The notes under the pieces: generated by a model | Told to the model about the DNA's origin: nothing | Database searches by the model: none | What the model saw: only the letters and a program-made list of their open reading frames with translations | Shown here: positions 59,946 through 64,000 of the stretch, in pieces | How positions within the stretch are numbered: the stretch's first letter is position 1 | How the letters are laid out: every line of letters starts with the position of its first letter | DNA from: Hyphomonadaceae bacterium UBA5336 | Lineage (GTDB): Bacteria; Pseudomonadota; Alphaproteobacteria; Caulobacterales; Hyphomonadaceae | Length of the DNA stretch: 64,000 nucleotides | Assembly: GCA_002408125.1 (NCBI GenBank) | Contig: DHQO01000011.1 | Location: 1 to 64,000 of the forward strand | Reading direction: 5' to 3' | Program-made: the position numbers and the translations under genes

Positions 59946-62375
59946 TTGGATCTGCACACATTCCAGAAAGGGGCGCTGGATGAGCGGTACTCCGTTGCAT
60001 CCATTCTGGCCTCTGTGCGCGTCCCGCCCGAAGAGCGCGTGTCGGTACGCCGGTGTCAGGTCGAGAGCATCGATCGTCTCGGCGTGGTTATGGTACTCGC
60101 CAATCTCCTGAACGCGTCGCTGATCCTGCTGCTGACCACGCATGTCGATGCCAATGGCCTGCTGGGCTTGTGGGGCGTTGGGGTTTTCACCGCGTCCGGG
60201 CTCGTCTTTCTGAGCTTGTCCTATCGGCATCGCCATCCAGACAAGCCGCGGCGCAGCCGCTTCGTGCTGCGCCGGTTCGAATTGATCGCTGCCGGGTTCG
60301 GTTGCCTGTGGGCCATTCCGCCGGTCCTGATCATGCCGACGGCCGATGCGGTCTCGGAAGTGTCGGTGGCCATCGTGCTGGCCAGTCTTGTCTTCGGCTC
60401 CTCGCTGACACTCTCACGCCTTCCGAGCGCCTTCGTGATGTTCTGCGCGCCGGTTGTGGCCAGTCTCGTCTGGTCGGTCCTGACCTATACCAGCATGCCC
60501 GCCACACACCTGATGGGCATCTCTGTGATGTATATCGCCGCGCTGGTCATTTGCGTGCGCTGGAACCACAATCTCTTCCTCATGGAGCATGTGACTCGCT
60601 CGGCGGTAGGTCAGCAGAACACGCTGATCGGGCTGCTGCTGCGCGATTTTGACGAGAGCACATCCGACTGGCTTTGGCAGACCACCCCGCGCGGCGTGCT
60701 GATCGACCTTCCCCTGTCCATGAAGGGGGGCAAGCTGGGCAGCGAAAGAATGCAGAAGGGCCGGTCGCTGGTTGACCTGTTCGAGCCCGGTGAGGCGCGC
60801 AATGTACTTGCAGTCTGCCTGGAGCGTGGCACGGGCTTTCGCGATCTCGTCCTGGAAGTGGCCGGGGGTAATGATGACAAGCGCTGGTGGTCGCTGACAG
60901 GAAAACCGCTGTTTGAGAATGGCAAGCTGGTCGGGTTTCGCGGCGTGGCCTCCGATGTCACCTCCTCCAAGGAGATCGAGGATCGCATTGCCTATATGGC
61001 CCATTATGACGGCCTGACCGGGCTGCTCAACCGCGCCAGTTTCCAGGAACACCTCGTACGCGCCTGCGCCCAGCCGGCCAGCGACAAGCACCTGCATGCC
61101 GTCGTCGTGATGGATCTCGACAATTTCAAATGGGTCAATGACACGCTCGGCCACGCAGCAGGTGATGAATTGCTGCGCCAGCTCGGTACGCGCCTGATCT
61201 GCAGCGCCCATCCCGGCGATGTCGTTGCCCGGCTTGGCGGGGATGAGTTCGCGATGATCCTGACGCGATCGAGCCGGCGCGAGCTGCGTGACACACTGGA
61301 CGATCTCATCGCCATGCTGGGCGAGCCCTATGATGTGTGGGGCTCCGCGGCCAATTGCGGCGCCAGCCTCGGCGTGCGCGCCTTCCAGTCCGGACAGGAA
61401 GACACCGAGGCGCTGCTGAGCCAGGCCGACCTTGCCCTCTACCAGGCCAAGCGGGGCGGGAAGGGCAACTGGTGCCACTTCACGCCCGAACTGGAAGAAA
61501 AAGCCCGTACGCGGCGCATGATCGAAAACGACCTGCATGCCGCGCTCAGCAATGACGAGCTTTACCTGGAGTTCCAGCCGATCCTGAATGTGGCCACCGG
61601 CAAGATCAGCTCCTGCGAGACGCTGATCCGCTGGGACCACCCCTCGCGCGGCCTGATCATGCCGGGCGAGTTCATCCAGCATGCTGAGGATTGCGGTCTG
61701 ATCACGCGTCTGGGCGACTGGGTGATCCGCCAGGCACTGGCGGAAGCACGCCGCCTGCCGCCGGATGTGCGCCTGTCGGTGAACATCTCGCCGTTGCAGC
61801 TGCACAGCGTGAGCCTGATGTCGACCATCATGAATGCGCTGGCGCAAAACCAGATTGCACCCAGCCGGCTGGATCTGGAAATCACCGAATCCGTCCTCCT
61901 GTCCGATACCGACTTTGTGCTCGAACGGCTGATCCAGTTGCGCAAGCTGGGCCTGACCCTGTCACTGGACGATTTCGGCACCGGGTTCTCGTCTCTGAGC
62001 TATCTGCGTGCGTTCCCGTTCGACAAGATCAAGATCGACAAGTCCTTCATCTTCGACCTGGAGACCAATGAGGACAGCCGGGCCATTACACGCGCGACGG
62101 TGAGCCTTGCCAAGTCGCTCGGCCTGCGGTGCACCGCGGAGGGTGTGGAGACCGAGGCTCAGCGTAAATTCCTTGAGGATCTCGGCTGCGATGAGATCCA
62201 GGGCTATATCGTCTCGCGCGCCCGCCGGCTGGAAGAGCTTGCCGAACTGATGGTGATTGAAGAGAACACGGCGCCGGCCAGCCTGGCAGCCGCAGCCCTG
62301 CCGGTTCCGGCGACAGCACCGCGGGCAAAGCTTCCCGGCCTGGCTCTGATGGCACGCGGCAAGCGGACCGGCTAG
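59946..62375 (+). CDS. Membrane GGDEF/EAL bifunctional c-di-GMP signalling protein
   Basis: An 809-residue protein. The N-terminus has about six membrane segments between residues 45 and 205. A PAS-like region (DWLWQTTPRGVLIDLP; GKLVGFRGVASDVTSSKEIE) follows. Then comes GGDEF at about 431-435 (LGGDEFAMIL, intact A-site; the inhibitory I-site Arg is replaced by His), and EAL, where the motif is ETLIRW (Glu558), with NISPLQL, DLEITES, DDFGTG, KIDKSF and AEGVET intact. So both synthesis and hydrolysis of c-di-GMP remain possible. The TTG start 59946 has GGGAG seven bases upstream; GTG 59931 or TTG 59877 are alternatives. Confidence 0.9.
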   Translation: MDLHTFQKGALDERYSVASILASVRVPPEERVSVRRCQVESIDRLGVVMVLANLLNASLILLLTTHVDANGLLGLWGVGVFTASGLVFLSLSYRHRHPDKPRRSRFVLRRFELIAAGFGCLWAIPPVLIMPTADAVSEVSVAIVLASLVFGSSLTLSRLPSAFVMFCAPVVASLVWSVLTYTSMPATHLMGISVMYIAALVICVRWNHNLFLMEHVTRSAVGQQNTLIGLLLRDFDESTSDWLWQTTPRGVLIDLPLSMKGGKLGSERMQKGRSLVDLFEPGEARNVLAVCLERGTGFRDLVLEVAGGNDDKRWWSLTGKPLFENGKLVGFRGVASDVTSSKEIEDRIAYMAHYDGLTGLLNRASFQEHLVRACAQPASDKHLHAVVVMDLDNFKWVNDTLGHAAGDELLRQLGTRLICSAHPGDVVARLGGDEFAMILTRSSRRELRDTLDDLIAMLGEPYDVWGSAANCGASLGVRAFQSGQEDTEALLSQADLALYQAKRGGKGNWCHFTPELEEKARTRRMIENDLHAALSNDELYLEFQPILNVATGKISSCETLIRWDHPSRGLIMPGEFIQHAEDCGLITRLGDWVIRQALAEARRLPPDVRLSVNISPLQLHSVSLMSTIMNALAQNQIAPSRLDLEITESVLLSDTDFVLERLIQLRKLGLTLSLDDFGTGFSSLSYLRAFPFDKIKIDKSFIFDLETNEDSRAITRATVSLAKSLGLRCTAEGVETEAQRKFLEDLGCDEIQGYIVSRARRLEELAELMVIEENTAPASLAAAALPVPATAPRAKLPGLALMARGKRTG

Positions 62376-62387
62376 GGCGCCGCCCGC

Positions 62388-63065
62388 CTAGTCGTTTTCC
62401 GCTTCCAGGCGCAGTTTGGCTTCGGCCGCATCGAGACGCTTGTCGAGATAGGCGTTCAGCTTGTCCATCAGGACGTCCTGCTTGCCCTGATAGAAATGGT
62501 CGGCGCCTTCCACAGAGTCGCGGCTGATCACCTCGCCCTTCTGCACACGCACCTTCTGCAGCGCGCGCTCGACATCCTGAGGTGTGGCGATCGCATCATT
62601 GTCGCCGATGATGATCAGGCCCGAAGCCGGGCAGGGAGCCAGGAAGGAGAGGTCATAATGGTTGGCCGGCGGGGAAACCGCGAAGAAGCCGTCAATCTCC
62701 GGGCGGCGCATCAGAAGCTGCAGCGTGATCCAGGCCCCGAAACTGTAGCCGGCGCACCAGACATAGCGCGGGCTCTCGGCCAGGTTTTCCAGATAGTCGA
62801 GCACGAAGGCGGCGTCTTCCAACTCGCCGATGCCATGGTCGTAGACACCCTGGGTGCGGCCCACGCCGCGCGAATTGTAGCGCAGTACGCCAAATCCGCG
62901 CTGTTCGAACATCTGGTACATGCGGATCGTGATCGGGTCCTGCATCGTGCCGCCCGCCTTGGGGTGCGGATGCAGGATCAGCGCGATCGGCGCGCCTTCA
63001 TGCGGCGGCTCGGTGTAGCGGGCTTCGATGCGGCCAGACGGACCGGGGATAATGAGTTCAGCCAT
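62388..63065 (-). CDS. Alpha/beta hydrolase (dienelactone hydrolase-like)
   Basis: A 225-residue cytosolic hydrolase. The nucleophile elbow is GYSFG in WCAGYSFGAWITLQLL. Other blocks are ILHPHPKAGGTMQDP, RYNSRGVGRTQG, IIIGDNDAIATPQDV (acid) and GADHFYQGK (His). Genes of this type are common beside suf operons in alphaproteobacteria, and here it diverges from a cysteine desulfurase. Substrate unknown. An upstream frame to 63134 is not supported by homology. Confidence 0.9.
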   Translation of the reverse strand: MAELIIPGPSGRIEARYTEPPHEGAPIALILHPHPKAGGTMQDPITIRMYQMFEQRGFGVLRYNSRGVGRTQGVYDHGIGELEDAAFVLDYLENLAESPRYVWCAGYSFGAWITLQLLMRRPEIDGFFAVSPPANHYDLSFLAPCPASGLIIIGDNDAIATPQDVERALQKVRVQKGEVISRDSVEGADHFYQGKQDVLMDKLNAYLDKRLDAAEAKLRLEAEND

Positions 63066-63222
63066 ATTAGCGGGGCCTCGGCACTTGAGTGTCGGAAGGG
63101 CGCTGGCATACGCGATCTGGCTTCCCGAATGCAAGTTTTTTGGCAGCTGTCATGTGGCGGACAAGCGAAACTCTTCTGTCTGTGGATTGGCGCGACTGTT
63201 CCGATCGCTTAAGTGGAGCGCC

Positions 63223-64000
63223 ATGATCTATGCCGACTATAACGCCACCGCGCCGCTGCGCCCCGAAGCGCGCGAGGCCATGCTCGCCGCTTTCGAGATC
63301 GGCGCGAACCCGTCCAGCGTGCACGGGGCCGGGCGCGCGGCGCGCAAGGCGGTGGAGCGCGCGCGGGCGCAAGTCGGCGCGGCCATCGGCGCGGCGGCAG
63401 AGAATATCATCTTCACCTCGGGCGGCACCGAAGCCAACCAACTGGCCCTGCATGGCAGTGTGGCGGCTATCGACACCAATGACGGGGCTGCGACCCAGCT
63501 CATCTCAAATATTGAGCATGAAGCGGTGACCCAGAATGCCGCCACCGCCGGCGCGCGGCTCTATGGCATTGAGGTCACGGAAGATGGCGTGATCGATCTC
63601 GACGATCTGCGCGAACATCTGGTGGCGATGAAGCCGGAAGAGTACGGCACGCCGATCCTGTCGCTGATGCTGGTGAACAATGAAACCGGCGTGATCCAGC
63701 CCGTCGCCGAGGCCGCCGCCATGGTGCGTGAGTTCGGCGGGCTGATCCATTGCGATGCGGTGCAGGCGCTCGGCAAGATCCCGGTGAATGCCGCCCTCTT
63801 GGGCGTGGATTATCTCGCCCTCTCGGCACACAAGCTCGGCGGGCCGCAGGGCGTCGGCGCGCTCTGGCACCGGCCGGGCGCGCCATTACTGCCGATCCTG
63901 CGCGGCGGCGGGCAGGAGCGCAGCCTGCGCTCGGGCACGGAGAATGTGATCGGCATTGCCGGCTTCGGCGCGGCGGCAGAAGCGGCGGTGCGCGATCTGC
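63223..64000 (+). CDS. Cysteine desulfurase family protein (3' truncated by window edge)
   Basis: The first 259 codons of a NifS/IscS-like PLP enzyme that supplies sulfur for Fe-S clusters. It begins MIYADYNATAPLRPEAREAM, has HGAGRAARKAVE, TSGGTEANQLAL, NIEHEAVTQN, LMLVNNETGVIQPV, and PLP lysine Lys204 in LSAHKLGGPQG. Related genomes have this enzyme at the head of a suf operon, with sufB after it. Start 63223 follows GTGGAG. The rest of the gene lies beyond the window. Confidence 0.94.
   Translation, partial: MIYADYNATAPLRPEAREAMLAAFEIGANPSSVHGAGRAARKAVERARAQVGAAIGAAAENIIFTSGGTEANQLALHGSVAAIDTNDGAATQLISNIEHEAVTQNAATAGARLYGIEVTEDGVIDLDDLREHLVAMKPEEYGTPILSLMLVNNETGVIQPVAEAAAMVREFGGLIHCDAVQALGKIPVNAALLGVDYLALSAHKLGGPQGVGALWHRPGAPLLPILRGGGQERSLRSGTENVIGIAGFGAAAEAAVRDL

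Overview
The window is 64 kb of GC-rich, densely packed chromosomal DNA from an alphaproteobacterium. The most likely placement is Caulobacterales/Maricaulales (stalked or budding marine bacteria of the Maricaulis, Oceanicaulis or Hyphomonas type). The evidence is a MipZ division-plane ATPase, a ChvI/ChvG two-component system, a MucR/Ros regulator, C4-type 5-aminolevulinate synthase, an NDUFS4-like complex I subunit, a DUF2336 protein, and the gene order SPOR-nagZ-scpA-scpB-tatABC. I see no insertion sequence, prophage, CRISPR array or rRNA operon. Most of the window reads as core genome, with some lineage-specific genes.

Layout. 1-5.7 kb: 3' end of an H+-pyrophosphatase gene, a DinB-like protein, three tRNAs (Glu, Pro, Arg), a two-domain cold-shock protein, a DUF192 protein, a thioesterase and an NDUFS4-like subunit. 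5.7-9.8 kb: sulfate activation (cysD, cysN/C), divergent from a LuxR-type regulator with a perfect palindrome between them. 9.8-18.1 kb: acyl-CoA and esterase metabolism, trehalase, an IscA-type protein, a TetR regulator and two inverted copies of a 47-bp repeat. 18.1-24.3 kb: chvI, a lipoprotein, a cyclophilin, chvG, an AbgT transporter, then EIIA-Man and HPr of a regulatory PTS; hprK is not at the position where it is usual in related genomes. 24.3-33 kb: EF-hand protein, divergent erpA/dgt, then the envelope and chromosome cluster SPOR-nagZ-scpAB-tatABC. 33-41 kb: panC, mipZ, a DD-carboxypeptidase, a phasin, clpS and clpA. 41-52 kb: mainly accessory or poorly known genes, including a possible 26-residue peptide gene with an exceptionally strong ribosome binding site, arfB, a membrane-anchored TIR protein, a DUF1501/DUF1800 pair, DUF2336, a degenerate EAL protein, an Hpt protein and nadK. 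52-60 kb: hemA, mucR, then a continuous operon glyA-nrdR-ribD(reductase)-ribE-ribB-ribH-nusB. 60-64 kb: a GGDEF/EAL protein, an alpha/beta hydrolase and the start of a cysteine desulfurase gene that probably opens a suf operon.

How they fit together: one-carbon metabolism (glyA) and riboflavin synthesis are co-transcribed with nrdR and nusB. Fe-S biogenesis appears three times (HesB/IscA-type protein, ErpA, cysteine desulfurase). Envelope homeostasis is represented by ChvGI, DD-carboxypeptidase, NagZ, SPOR and Tat. Signalling by c-di-GMP or phosphorelay is represented by the GGDEF/EAL, dead EAL and Hpt proteins. I did not find one unmistakable new multigene system. The best candidates for undescribed biology are the small peptide gene at 42.2-42.3 kb, the cysDN/LuxR palindrome, the TIR membrane protein and the inactive EAL protein beside DUF2336.
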